64,000 bases of DNA from Microcebus murinus (Eukaryota; Chordata; Mammalia; Primates; Cheirogaleidae). Positions 49,665 to 60,779 of this stretch are shown here, one piece after another. A model generated the notes under the pieces. That model was not told the DNA's origin and did not search any database. It saw only the letters and a list, made by a program, of their open reading frames with translations. Both the position numbers and the translations under genes were made by a program. The stretch lies in the NCBI RefSeq assembly GCF_040939455.1, contig NC_134112.1, forward strand, positions 69,258,501-69,322,500. Direction: 5' to 3'. Within the stretch, counting starts at the first letter, position 1. The number at the start of each line of letters is the position of its first letter.

Positions 49665-50560
49665 AAAGGAATATTTTTTGAGCCACTACTAAGTGCAAAA
49701 ACATTTTGCTAGATTGTGGAAGATCAGAGTGAATAAAGCAGATCATTTCTCTAGTCTGGTTTATGTGTAAAGAATCATAATAAAAAGCAAAGTGATATAA
49801 ATAGAAGGAACAAATTAAAGTGAGAGCGCAGATGAGAAATAATTTATTGCCAATCCAAGTGTCCTGGGGATCGTTTTGTAGATGTGGCCACTGTACTGAG
49901 CCTGGAACGGTAAGGAAGGTTTGAGTAGATTGAGATGTTTGCTATCATATTGCATTCCAGACAGAGAGAGGGAAAAGCTAACTTGGTGGAAAACAAGTGT
50001 GATAACTGCACTCAGAAGGTGGCACTGGCACTGACGCATATTGTGAAGAGACCTCTGAAGATATGGATCGGGAAAGGAGTTAGGATTATTTTGTGGCAGA
50101 CTTCGAATTTTAAGTAAGGAAAATAAACTCTTGTGAATAGGATTGGGAAGACTTTTTAGTGTTTGCCAAGGGTCTTATGAGATTTGTATTTTGGGAAGAT
50201 AATTCTGGCAACAATGAATGGTATTGATTGGAGAAGCAAGACATTAGAAGGCTGGAGACTGCTTCAGAGACTGTAACAATTGTCCAAATGAAAAATGGCA
50301 AAGTATAGAATTAAGACTTGAGGGAATGTGAATGGTAAAGAAAGAGGGAGCCAGACTGGAGAGGCATTGTAGAAGTGATTGGGCAGTAGTTACTGACTGG
50401 TTAAAAATAGAATTGAAGTGGAAGAAAGGATAAAAATGACCTTGGGGTATTGAGTTTGGCTGACTGGGAGAATAATGGTGCTATTCAAGGAGAAAGGATC
50501 AACAGTAAGAGAAGCAGTTTTTCAGGTTCAGAATCAAGCATTGAGTATAAGGGCTGTCTA
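49665..50560 (-). repeat. L2 LINE, about 0.9 kb, antisense
   Basis: Antisense L2: a decayed 3' end ('gagccactactaagtgcaaaaac'), a tract around 49950-49975 with 'attgcattccagacagagagaggg', then 'aagataattctggcaacaatgaatgg', 'aggctggagactgcttcagagactgtaacaattgtccaaatg' and 'attgagtttggctgactgggagaataatggtgctattc'. The order matches the L2 RT C-terminal region and downstream, reversed. The open frames across it are chance. Confidence 0.65.
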
Positions 50561-50889
50561 GTTATTTCTATGTACATATCTGGCACCTTTATTTTCAGAT
50601 CTTGAACTCAAGAGAAGGTAGATACTTGTGCTTCAAGGGCCAGATAAATTAGCCAAAGCCAACTCATAGTCAAACTAGACCTAGAATTTTAAAGAAATTT
50701 CTACCATTCTCAAAGCCTACAAAAACTCTAAACATTGTGTGAATGTTAGAGGCCCACCTGAGCTTCCCTTATGCCTCTGACTTCTTATTTTGAAACATGA
50801 GGTCTGTAGCAAGGAAGAAACTGACTTCTCACTAACTGCATGTGGCTAGTTTTTGAAGCTATCTTAGTTGCTATTCTCCTGGCCCTCTC

Positions 50890-50903
50890 CTCATTCTCTC
50901 CTT
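50890..50903 (+). repeat. Possible Alu target duplication, left
   Basis: ctcattctctcctt here resembles ctcattctttcttt at 51215-51228 (2 mismatches). Confidence 0.55.
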
Positions 50904-51213
50904 TTTTGTTTTGTTTTTTTTAATTTTTTTGAGACAAGAGCTTGCTCTGTTGCCTGGGCTAGAGTGCAGTGGCAGCATCACAGATTACTGCAACCTCCAA
51001 CTACTGGCCTCAAGCAATCCTCCTTCCTCAGCCTCCAGAGTAGCTGGGACTACAGGCATGCACCACCACGGCCCACCTAATTTTTCTATTTTTTGTAGAG
51101 ACAGGGTTATCATTCTTGCTCAGGCTGGTCTCAAACTCCTGGACTCAAGTAATCCTCCCACTTCAGCATTCCAAAGTGCTAGGATTACAGGTGTGAGCCA
51201 CTGAGCCTGGCCT
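50904..51213 (-). mobile_element. Alu, reverse orientation, J/S-like
   Basis: T-rich tail (50904-50930), then the antisense right arm ('gagcttgctctgttgcctgggctagagtgcagtgg'), the linker (about 51075-51095) and the antisense left arm ending 'gtgtgagccactgagcctggcc'. Full length and moderately diverged. The two open frames crossing it (50868-51204) are Alu-derived. Confidence 0.95.
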
Positions 51214-51214
51214 A

Positions 51215-51228
51215 CTCATTCTTTCTTT
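51215..51228 (+). repeat. Possible Alu target duplication, right
   Basis: ctcattctttcttt, partner of 50890-50903, directly after the 5' end of the reverse Alu. Confidence 0.55.
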
Positions 51229-51449
51229 ATACATAGTGTCAGAAAAAACAACCAAACTACATGCTCATTGAAAAAATGAACATGATGTTATAGAGAGGAG
51301 GCCTCTGGTAACATAACATGTTGTATTCTAGAAGGGGCATTCTCAGAAGGAAGCCATAGAGGTGAGAGTGAACAGAGCTATGGCAACAGTGTACTTAGAG
51401 GAGTTTGGTTTTCTGTACTATAATAACAATCAAATTACAGGAAGGCTAA

Positions 51450-51690
51450 TATTTGAGTCCTTACAAAGTGTTAACTACTATGCTAAGCCCTTTGTATGCA
51501 TTATCTCATTTAATGCTCAAAATCAATGAGATTTTTGTATTATTATCCCCATTTTATTTATAAGGCATCTGAAACAAAGATAATTTAAATGACTTGGCCA
51601 CATCAGCATCGCCAGTGATACTTGGTACATTCATCCAGCTCTACTGGTTCTAGAGCCTACCCTTCTAGCACGTAATGCTCTATTGCTATA
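51450..51690 (-). repeat. MIR SINE
   Basis: Well-preserved reverse MIR: 'acaaagtgttaactactatgctaagccctttgtatgcattatctcatttaatgctca', 'tattattatccccattttatttataagg' and 'gttctagagcctacccttctagc'. Confidence 0.9.
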
Positions 51691-52484
51691 TGAAAATGCC
51701 AGACAGGAAGGGAATAAGGATTGCTCTTGATCCAGCAGAGATACACTAGATGAAAGCCTACTGAAAATTGGGCTAGTATCCATTTATTTTATGAAGCCAC
51801 AGATGTAGAACTGGGAAGATTCAATCTTATCAGTGTAACTAGAGACTCCAGTAAACTGCAATCTACCAAACCTGTCTGTTGGTAAGTGTAAGACAAGATA
51901 CATTACTACTTAAGAAGGAGAAAATGGAAAAATGTATAACAACAACAACAAAAAATTTCTTTCTATCAACTGGGCAGGGGGGGGATACATTCAAAGAACA
52001 CTATACTATATCATCTAAAAGAAAAGAAATATGAAAATGCTTGGCACCATCAATAGGATTCAAGAAAACATGAAATTTATTAAACAGAGACAGACCTATA
52101 TGATCCAAACTGATTGAGATGAGAAGAAAGTGGTGTAAGTTTGAAGAGTGAGATAAAAATATGATGAAATAAAGATTGCATAAATTAAAATATAATATCA
52201 GAATTAAATTTTGCTTTGGAGATAATAGTTAAGAGCAGTGCTGACACTGTAAATCAAATTCCTCATATAGAGGAGAAATTTGTATTCTCCCACAATACAA
52301 AGAAATGTATAGATACTTTAAAAATGAAATAGTAATAGGGTAGAGAATAGAGTTCAAATCTTAAAATAAGGGGAGTTTCTGAACACAAGCATTTCTTGAG
52401 TGGGAAGAGACCAAAATATTTCAAATAGAAACAGTAATCTAACATAAAATCCAAGAAATTTTATACTTTTAAAAACAAATGAAT
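51691..52484. other. Unassigned AT-rich sequence
   Basis: An (AAC)n tract at 51941-51952 and a G9 run at 51977-51985. No gene. Confidence 0.4.
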
Positions 52485-52801
52485 GGGCTGGGAGTGGTGG
52501 CTCAGGCCTATAATCCTAGCACTCTGGGAGGCGGAGGCGAGAGGATTGCTCAAGGTCAGGAGTTTGAAACCAGCCTGAGCAAGAGCGAGACCCCCGTGTC
52601 TCTACTAAAAATAGAAAGAAATTAATTGGCCAACTAAAAATATATAGAAAAATTAGCTGGGCACCGTGGCACATGCCTGTAGTCCCATCTACTCGGGAGG
52701 CTGAGGCAGAAGGATCGCGTGAGCCCAGGAGTTTGAGGTTGCTGTGAGGTAGGCTGGCGCCACGGCACCCTAGCCCAGGCAACAGAGTGAGAGTTTGTCT
52801 C
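52485..52801 (+). mobile_element. Lemur-type Alu
   Basis: Dimeric Alu with features I know from lemur subfamilies: 'cctataatcctagcactctggg', 'aaaccagcctgagcaagagcgagaccc', a long linker 'aaaaatagaaagaaattaattggccaactaaaaatatatag', and the right-arm variant 'ttgctgtgaggtaggctggcgccacggcaccctagcc'. It is the least diverged Alu in the window. Possible target duplication: aaaacaaatgaat at 52472-52484 against aaaacaaataaat at 52802-52814 (one mismatch). Confidence 0.95.
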
Positions 52802-52865
52802 AAAACAAATAAATTAAGTAAAAAATTAAATTAAATTTTAAAAAATAAATGCAAGAAATAAAGAT

Positions 52866-52900
52866 GGGGCAGGGAGGGAGAAAGAAAGAGAGAGAGAGAG
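52866..52900 (+). repeat. GA-rich simple repeat
   Basis: (GA)n/(GAAA)n purine tract at 52866-52900 just after the Alu tail. Confidence 0.85.
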
Positions 52901-53119
52901 AAATTATACCTTCCTGGCAAATTTCTTATAATTTTGCAATTTTTTAAAATTATATAGCTGGGGGAAGAAGTTTCCTACAAATCAGGTGAGTAAAATTAAC
53001 TGTCCTCAGATTTTTTTTCCCCCACTGTAATACCAAATGTTTGAAGACACTGGGTCCATATATACGGAATTTGGAAGGAAAAAGTCTATAAATCAAAAAT
53101 TATATGTATATGCCTGATA

Positions 53120-53660
53120 TGTTAGTTTTTTACTGCTACATTACAAATTCCCACAAACTTAGCAACTTAAAACAGCACATATTTATTATCTCAGTTTCCG
53201 TGGGTCAGGAGTCTGGGTATGAATCAACTGGGTCTTCTTCTCAGGATCTCACAAGGCTGCAGTTGGTGTCAGCTGGGCCGTATTCTCATCTGGAAGTTTG
53301 CCTGGAGAAGAATCTTGTTCCAAGTTCACTCAGATTGTCTGCAGAATTAATGAAATGTTTTGTGGCTGTATGACTGAAGCCTTGCTTCCTAAAGGCTGCC
53401 CTCTTCATAGGCAGTTCACAGCATGGCAGCTTACATTTTCAAGGCCAGCAGAAGAGGGATAAAGTCTGCTAAAATGGAGTCATAAAACAAAATATATCAC
53501 AGGAGTCACATCTCATCACCTTTGCCGTATAACATAACCTGAATGAGGAAGTAACATTTCATCACCTTTGTCATATTCTGTTAGTTAGAGGCAAGTCACA
53601 TGTCCTCCCCACATTCAGGGAGGGTATTATGCAAAAGCTTAGGTCACTGGGTAATACCTT
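53120..53660 (+). mobile_element. MLT1 LTR (ERVL-MaLR), solo, older type
   Basis: 'tgttagttttttactgctacattacaaattcccacaaacttagcaacttaaaacagcac', 'tctcagtttccgtgggtcaggagtctgggtatg', 'tctcacaaggctgcagttggtgtc', 'agcatggcagcttac', 'atcacctttgtcatattctgttagttagaggcaagtcac' are blocks of an MLT1C-F-type LTR in order. No internal sequence. The 89-codon open frame at 53104-53373 lies in the LTR and is not a gene. Confidence 0.92.
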
Positions 53661-53924
53661 TCTAGGGACACTACACTGGAGTGAGCTACTCCTGACCAAG
53701 GTAATAAATTTGCAAAAATATGGAAGAATTTATGCCTCCTTTTGCAAGAGTATCTGTATGAAACTCAAAAGCAAAAACAACAGAATGTGCTTTATTATGT
53801 TAATAACTGTTTAACTGGATAAAAGAAATTTTAAAGAGTCTCATTCTAGCATAATTTACTACCAGATGCAGAAGTTCAATATAATCACAACCACATTTTC
53901 AGAAAGAAACCTTCATATACAAAT

Positions 53925-54990
53925 AGTCCATGCTTTGCACAGTAGTAAGAAACTGTAAAAATTAACTGCAAGTTAAAACTGTGCAAAGGATCATAGTAAT
54001 CAATGGGAAAATTATGATTGTTGCATAACCTTTAAAATTTTTGCCAGAACATTAAAAAAAATCTCTTGTTGCCAGCTATAAATATATGCAGAAATGAAAA
54101 AAATATATAAAATCAATGTTGATTAAGTATACTGTCTTTTAAAACATTAGGAAAATTAAAAATTAAAATGTTTTATTTCTTTATAAAATTCTTTTCAAGA
54201 GTAGTTCGAACAGTGCTTGCCTTCTTCCTCAATATGGAGAGAATATCTTTTCTATGCCTTGCTGACTTATCATACTCCTTTCTAAGTTTGGATTAGCTTC
54301 CACCATTTTGTCCTTTGAACCTTCAATTTTTTGAAATGTCTCTTAGAATTCCTTTACTGGTATGGCTTTGTCTTTTTGTCACAGTCACTTTCTTCACTTA
54401 GGTCAATAAGTTCACCTTCACTAAATTCCTCTGACTGTGTATGTAGAGTCTCTCCAACAATGGAAAGACATTCCCATGGTCAGTTCTTTATTCTGTAACT
54501 AACTCCATTTACATTGATTTGAATTTCACTTCCACAGTTGTTGTTTTTTGTTTCTTTGCTGCATTTTCATCTTTGTTGGCCAATTTCCTCTTTTGATTAT
54601 CCATTTTGGTAAAATGTCACATGGGTTTATCTATTAAAGACCAGGAGACAGTACAACCATTAATTTATTCTTTGCTGTCCCTGCATGAAATGAATAACAG
54701 TTGGTCATTGATCAAGCCTCAACAAACTTTGAGTGAAGCAACATGATTGGTTACTGATCATGAGGTATATCTGTTACTTATGTGGTGATTTATGTGCTAA
54801 AGATCTAGCAGTGAAGTTTATCCTTTATGCAATTATTTATAGTTACTATGCTATGAAACTAAAATTTGAACTGTGTTGTTGGGAGACTTACGTTATTTAG
54901 CCATGCCGTTGCAACTGAAATTCTTGTATATTGGGACCATACTAAGCAATGGCTGTCAATATGTACAAAAGGAATGGGCTTTGAATGGTG
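53925..54990 (-). mobile_element. Tigger/pogo-like transposon relic, internally deleted
   Basis: On the minus strand, an ATG at 54602-54604 opens a lysine-rich N-terminus (MDNQKRKLANKDENAAKKQK...), of the kind seen in pogo/Tigger transposases. Further down (54180-54460), frameshifted pieces contain a segment ending KASTVRTTLEK, resembling a Tigger C-terminus. The DDE core is missing between them, so this is an internally deleted derivative. An exact 11-bp inverted repeat, ctttgcacagt/actgtgcaaag (53933-53943, 53978-53988), lies near the low-coordinate end. Family number and outer ends are uncertain. Confidence 0.5.
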
Positions 54991-55285
54991 AAAGTGTGAT
55001 TTTCAAAAATTCTTTCTATTTTTTAGTATTTTTCATATTAATTTTAATGAGTTTATATTATTTTTAAACCAATGAAAATAAATTTTATGTTAAAAAGAGG
55101 TATTTAAAATTCAGAAAATGCATCAATTTATAATGGTAGCAAAGGTAATAGAATCATAGCTAAACTTTCAAATATATTTTAATGTTTAAATTTCAATATC
55201 GTTCATACATTACATATGTGGTTTTAATTGAAACCATTTTTAAAGAAAGGTTTTGTAAATTTTTCCTCCATTTACCTATGTTATA
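54991..55285. other. Unassigned AT-rich sequence
   Basis: Nothing recognisable. Confidence 0.4.
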
Positions 55286-55287
55286 CA

Positions 55288-55392
55288 TTTAGTCAGTAAA
55301 CCTTATTAAGCACCTACTATATACCACCAACATGCTGGGTGTCTAAGGACATATTTTGTGTCCTTAAGGAAGTTACAGACATTTAAACAGAT
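55288..55392 (-). repeat. L2 LINE 3'-end fragment, antisense
   Basis: 'aaaccttattaagcacctactatataccaccaacatgctgggtgtctaagg' and 'ccttaaggaagttacagac' are antisense L2 3' UTR. Confidence 0.6.
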
Positions 55393-56040
55393 GAATTTTT
55401 AAAAAGCATAGTACGTATGTTTACATACTGCAGCACAAAGGACAGAGAAATAACTACATGAAATTTAGAGGTTTTCCTGTGTGAACTGGTTCATTGAAAA
55501 TGGGAGATGCCCGATAGCTCCTAACTTTTTTTGTTCTTTCTTATACTGCTGTTCCTATTTCAATGCTGAAGTTTCTGTGAAGAGAAAGAATTTGAGATAA
55601 ATGCATGAAATTCTGTGGTTAATACATAAGAAATATTATCACCTATGTCTTTGGGCATCTAATCAGTTATTCAAGAAACCAGTGGAGTTATCTTATTATA
55701 TAATACTGTTTTTTGTATGTGCCAAAAGAAACATATGTAAACCCATTTGCCTTATTGGGAACATATGAAATTTGTTTTGATTTTTTTTTTCTGATTTGGA
55801 AATAGGGATTTGCACTAAGCCATACCAGTGAATACTTTAAAAAAATTTAGTCTAATTTCAACTCTATTCATTTTCAGTTTACTATTTAAGGGGCTAGTAT
55901 ATTAAAAAGGCTATCTGGAAAGCATTATATTTTTGATGCACTCAGAAATATTTCTCCAGGATTTTCCTATTTTCTCATCACCACATCCTATACTACCACT
56001 CAGAAAAAGCATATAGCTGATGTGTGGAGTAACATTTCTC
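55393..56040. other. Unassigned AT-rich sequence
   Basis: Nothing recognisable. Confidence 0.4.
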
Positions 56041-56041
56041 C

Positions 56042-56165
56042 ATTAATTTGTTCTTCAATAAAATATTAAGTATCTACTTTGTGCCAAATACTACTACACT
56101 AAGCACAGACTACACAGCAGTAAATAACGATAGTCTAGCCTTCCTCATGAAGTTTAGGAAAGAAT
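56042..56165 (-). repeat. L2 LINE 3'-end fragment, antisense
   Basis: 'aatattaagtatctactttgtgccaaatactactacactaagcacag' followed by 'cagcagtaaataac' and 'tagccttcctcatgaagttta' is the antisense L2 3' end. Confidence 0.6.
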
Positions 56166-57835
56166 AACCTAAAGCAGGATATGTTTATAGCTGGATTTGT
56201 AGGACCTGGTTCCATTTTGAATACTTTTTCATTGCTTAAAGAACTCAAGTAAGTTTTTCTCTTTATGCATCCACCCCATCAAACCTCCACCTGGCATTTA
56301 GCTAGAATTGTAATTCCTTTTTGTCCTCTTTCCAAAAGAAAACATCTCTATGAACAGCACCTCAGTGGTAACCACACCATGACAATTGCACCCTGAGAGA
56401 TTTTAGTGTAACAACGTAATGATAACAATGGCTACAATATGGTCTCAGTGTGAATGAATATTACTGCTCTCATGGGTAAAGATATGCCCATAAAAGATGC
56501 TCAAAAGCATGAGAAAAGGATGATGTGGGACAGAGGGAGGTAGGTGAGACAGTGGAGATTAAAAAGGAAGAGAGTAGAAAATGGAATAAGAATGAAAAAT
56601 AATTTAGATTTATTATGAAAAACTTTTAAAGCTATTTTTGAGAAATTCTGTAAAAGTTAATCGTTTGGAAGTACACAATAGCAGAGAGTTTAAAAATGCC
56701 TAGAGATGAGGCTGTGTATAGTTCATTTTTTATTCTCCTTAGTTCCACAGGGCAAAAATGGAAGAGGGACATTGGCCTCTTAGAAACTGGGGGTTTGATA
56801 TCCTGGATCTGATATGGAAGATCCTGAGACTGGAAGGGAAGAGATCTGGGTTGCAGCTCCTATATCATCCCTGTCTGCCTTGATGTAAGAGTATAGGGCA
56901 TCCTGCTCACACCTCATGTGGGAAGAAAAACTAGTGTTCTCACCCTTCATATATTCCAACCATTCTAGTACAAGACTTAATCCTTCCACATCTCCTGCTA
57001 CAGATGCATGTCTAGGATCTAGAAGTTATGGATAGATAAATCTGTAGGCTTAGAAGCTTCGTGAAGTACATTTTGGCAAAAAAAAAAAAAAATACAAACA
57101 AAAAAACCAAACCATTATCTCCTCTAAGGGAGCGAATAAGTGAATAAATGAAGTTCAGTAGGGGTTTTGATAAATCCCTGGTTAATAGATTTAGAAACTG
57201 CATTCCAGAGAAGGTAAAGAATGTTGAAGCTGCAGTCCTAGTCTTTCAAGGGAGAGGTGATGGACTGTCAGGAAGCCTGATTCTAAAGTAATGGCACTGT
57301 TAAGTGACAGAATACAGGGTTTGATACACACCTTTTTTATGTTCCTATAACCAAAGGATTATTGTCTACCACTTCCAGATTTTGTCAGTTGTGTAGAATA
57401 ATAGCATTTATCAAGATTTTGATATCCACAGATGAAAAGTACCGTATGGATATAAATTGTAATATATTTCCATAGTGTTCTTGAAGAGATCTGATACATT
57501 TTATTAATTTTCCTCACCTGTTTATTTCAAATCAGAATTTTTGCTTACTAATAAATATACTCCTTTCCTATTTAAACCATGGGAAACTCTGGCCAGCCTG
57601 ACAATATCTTTTAGACATTACCATGGCACTAGGGTCAAAGCTAAGTCACTTTCCTATTATTATGTCAATAGTTTTACTCAGGGAGTTTTTATAATAATAT
57701 AAAACTAGTGGGAAGTATTTACCATTATATATTTTGTATTTGATTGACTCTTTGAAGCATTACCTTGGAAAATATTTCTTTTAAAAAGCTGTGAATTATT
57801 TATAATCTTAATGTGCCTCATAACTGCATGTAAAA
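56166..57835. other. Unassigned sequence
   Basis: A poly-A run at 57079-57092 and small open frames without domains. No named repeat. Confidence 0.35.
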
Positions 57836-57837
57836 TT

Positions 57838-58077
57838 TATTTTTTAATTAATAACATATTTACATGTTTTAAAATTCAAAAGGTATAAAAAGCAAAAAGT
57901 ATTTTTTATACCCCTGTCCCATAGACAGTTCCCTTCTCTAGAGACAAGCAATATTATCAGTTTCTTGTATATCCTTCTAGAGATACTTTGTGCATATTCA
58001 AGTGACACATATATTTTACACGAATAGTACTGTGCACACCATTTTACCCCTTGGTTTTTGCAGTAAGAAATATATTT
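57838..58077 (-). mobile_element. L1M fragment, reverse, left of the Alu
   Basis: 'tacatgttttaaaattcaaaaggtataaaaagc', 'cccctgtcccatagacagttcccttctctagagacaagcaat', 'cttgtatatccttctagagatac' are antisense L1M 3' blocks. The same element continues at 58373. Confidence 0.75.
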
Positions 58078-58362
58078 CAGCCTGGGCGCAGTGGCTTATG
58101 CCCAGGAAAGCTGAGGCAGGAGGATCACTTGAGGTTAGGAGTTGGAGACAAGCCTGAGAAAAAGCGAGACCCCTGTCTCTACAAAAAAAAAAATTAAAAA
58201 TTAGCCAGGTATGGTGGTGCATGCCTGTAGTCCCAGCTACTTGTACTCAGGAGGCAAAAGCAGAGGATTGCTTGAGCCCAATACTGAGTTTGCAGTGAGC
58301 CATGATGATGCCACTGCACTCTAGCCTCAGCAGTAGAGTGAGACTTTGCCTCAAAAAAAAAG
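58078..58362 (+). mobile_element. Alu inserted into L1M, left arm deleted
   Basis: Starts 'cagcctgggcgcagtggcttatgcccaggaaagctgaggc'. About 20 bases of the usual 'cctgtaatcctagcactttgg' part are missing from the left arm. The linker A-run is at about 58181-58191. The right arm has 'atggtggtgcatgcctgtagtcccagctac' and 'atgatgatgccactgcactctagcc'. Flanked by gaaatatatt at 58067-58076 and 58363-58372, an exact 10-bp target duplication. Confidence 0.92.
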
Positions 58363-58372
58363 GAAATATATT

Positions 58373-59285
58373 GTGGAAATCATCACTTCATAACTCAAAA
58401 AGAACTAATTCATTTATTTTTTCTGGTTTTCTTTATTTTAGAAAGGCTACAGCATTAAGCATTCCCAGGCAACCCTGCTTAGGTTTTAAGGTCAGGAACA
58501 TTCACGGTGATAGCCATAGATTTCTCAGTTATTTCTGTGACTGGATAGTATTCCACTGATGGATGTCATTTAACCAGTCTTTGCTTGTCACTTGGGATGT
58601 TTCTAATTGTTGTTAACAAAATTGCCTTAATGAATATCCTTGGACATAAGTCATTTCACATGTGCACAAGTATAATTGAGGATAAGCTTTTAGAAGTAAA
58701 ATTCCTAAGTCAAAGAATATGTTCAGTTTTAATTTTGGTAGCTATCACCCAAATGCTATCTATAGAGTTGTTGCCATTTTATACTTCCATAGCTAATATC
58801 TGCTTTCTACAACTTCACCAACACAATGTTATTACACAGTGTGATCTTTCCCAATCTGATAGGTTTTTTAGAATATCTTTAATTTTCTTTCTTTAATTAT
58901 AAATTAGGTTGAATATATTTTCATACGTAAAAGAGGTATTTTCTGCAAACTGTTTAGTATTTTGCCTGTTTTTTAAATTGGATTGTTGATCTATAGGAGT
59001 TTTTCACATATTAGGGAAATTATGAGTGGCAAATATCATTCTGAGTTTGTCATTTACTTTTAACCTTGATTTTGGTTTTTACTATGCAAATTTATTTTTA
59101 ATGCAGTTAATTTATTGGCATTTTATTTTATGGGTTCTGGGTTTTGTGTCATTGTTAGTTGGACTTTCCCTCTTCCTCCAAGATTAAAAAACAATTATTC
59201 CATGTGTTTTATCTAGAATTTTTATGGTTTTATTTTTTACATTTAAATTTGTGATCTATTGGCATTTATCCTAATATAAGGTTTA
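58373..59285 (-). mobile_element. L1M fragment, reverse, right of the Alu
   Basis: Continuation: 'gactggatagtattccactgatggatgtcatttaaccagtc', 'aaaattgccttaatgaatatccttggacataagtcatttcacatgtgcac', 'agaagtaaaattcctaagtcaaagaatatg', 'cccaatctgatagg', 'gaggtattttctgcaaactg'. The order matches the antisense L1M 3' UTR and C-terminal ORF2. The 103-codon open frame at 58585-58896 is antisense and not a gene. Confidence 0.8.
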
Positions 59286-59439
59286 AAGTAGCAAAACTTT
59301 AATACACACACACAGCGCATTCATTCAGAAGAATAAAGATCATGGAATAAAGATCATCATCATCAACAACAACAAACCAAAGTAAAATATGTAGGAGTAA
59401 CCTACCCACCTGTTGATTTAAATGTATTCTCCTTTTGTT

Positions 59440-60190
59440 TAAAGGACTTTGCTCCTCCTTTTTCTTGTTTTGTCAACATTTCCCTCACTATACTAGTTTT
59501 ATTTACATCAGCAGAGAAATATGCTCCAGATCTTCTCTCAAAAAAATTAAAACTTCCTGGAATCCACATACCCTTCTAGTTTGGCAACTATGTCACTCAC
59601 TTTCATTTTAACCTAGTGAACTAAAAGGATGGCCTACTCTTTATTAGTATCAGTCTTGCTCACTTCCTCCTCCTAATTCTACAATATAACTTCTGACTCA
59701 ACCCTCTGCTAAGGTGATTTTAGTGCAATTAATTATTAACTTTCATATTGACCAAGCCACTACATCCAGCTGATTTTTCTAATTTTGTAGAGGAGGTCTT
59801 GCTCTTGCTCAAGCTGGTCTCCAACTCCTTGCTTCAAGCAATTCTCCTTCCTCTGCCTCCCATAGTGCTACAATTACAGTCATGAGCCACCCTGCCAAGC
59901 CACAAATCATCATCTTTTCCTTATCTTAACCTCTTTGCTTCATCTCATGGTTTCCTTCTTAAAACATTCTCTTTTCTTATATTTTATGATACCATTCTCC
60001 TGGTTTCCAACTACACTTCATAAGCTGGGTTGTCTAAATATCCTTCCTAGACTCAGCTTCCTTTCTGTGCACTCAAATCACAGTTTCTCTGTTGTTTGCT
60101 TTTCCCTTTAGAGCACTTTTTGTTACTGCTATTAAGTAATTAGTTGTATAATTAGTGATTTGCTGCAGGTGCCTTCTATTAGAATATAAA
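59440..60190 (+). repeat. L2 LINE (RT region), split by a partial Alu
   Basis: Sense L2: 'aaatatgctccagatcttctctcaaaaaa', 'ccctctgctaaggtgattttag', then after the Alu 'ttgcttcatctcatggtttcc' and 'tttatgataccattctcctggtttccaactac', equal in order to the L2 RT coding region. Strongly decayed. Confidence 0.6.
59757..59901 (-). mobile_element. Partial Alu (left arm plus start of right arm), reverse
   Basis: 'agccactacatccagctgatttttctaattttgtagagg' is the antisense start of the right arm and linker. It is followed by the antisense left arm up to 'cagtcatgagccaccctgcc'. The rest of the right arm is absent. Nested within L2. Confidence 0.85.
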
Positions 60191-60359
60191 CAAGCTCTGG
60201 TTGGGCTCTTGCTGATATCTTCGGCTTCATCTTCCTCACATTGCCCTTGCTCCAGGCCAAGTTCAGGAACTTTATGTGAGCTTGCTCTCCCTTAGTTTGG
60301 GCCTTCTTTGATCCTATTAACACATAGTCCTTTCTCATTCTTCATGTTTTAGCATGCTA

Positions 60360-60620
60360 CCTCTAGCAGAGACCTTCGCTAACCATACTATCTAAGATGA
60401 TCCTCTTTAATGTCTTCTTTATTTCCTTCCTAGAATATATCAGTTTGTATTTATTTTATTTATTCATTCACCAGTTTATTGATTTACTTCTTCCTCATTA
60501 GAATATAACCTTTACAAGGACAAGAACCTTTTATGTCTTGTTCCTCTAGTATCCCTAGGATCTAGTATGAGTCTGGCATACATAGGTGATTAATAAATAT
60601 TTGTCAATGGAAAGGAGAGA
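60360..60620 (+). repeat. L2 LINE 3' end
   Basis: 'gagaccttcgctaaccatactatctaagatgatcctc', 'catta-gaatataacctttacaaggacaagaacc' (gap is mine, at a decayed base) and 'gtctggcatacataggtgattaataaatatttgtc' form the L2 3' UTR through its very end. Confidence 0.75.
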
Positions 60621-60779
60621 AAAAGAAAGGATAGAGGAAGGAAGATTGGTTTTAGTGATTCAGCATTATCTCCTCAACTCTTAGCACAATCACTTTCATG
60701 CATCTCCATACTCATATGGGTATCAATAAATATTTGGTGAAGAATGTAACTCCCCAGCATTCTATCCTCAGCAATCTGA

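Noticed and set aside
50868..51204. Two overlapping open frames of 70-97 codons
   Set aside because: Both are antisense Alu translations, a common false gene call.
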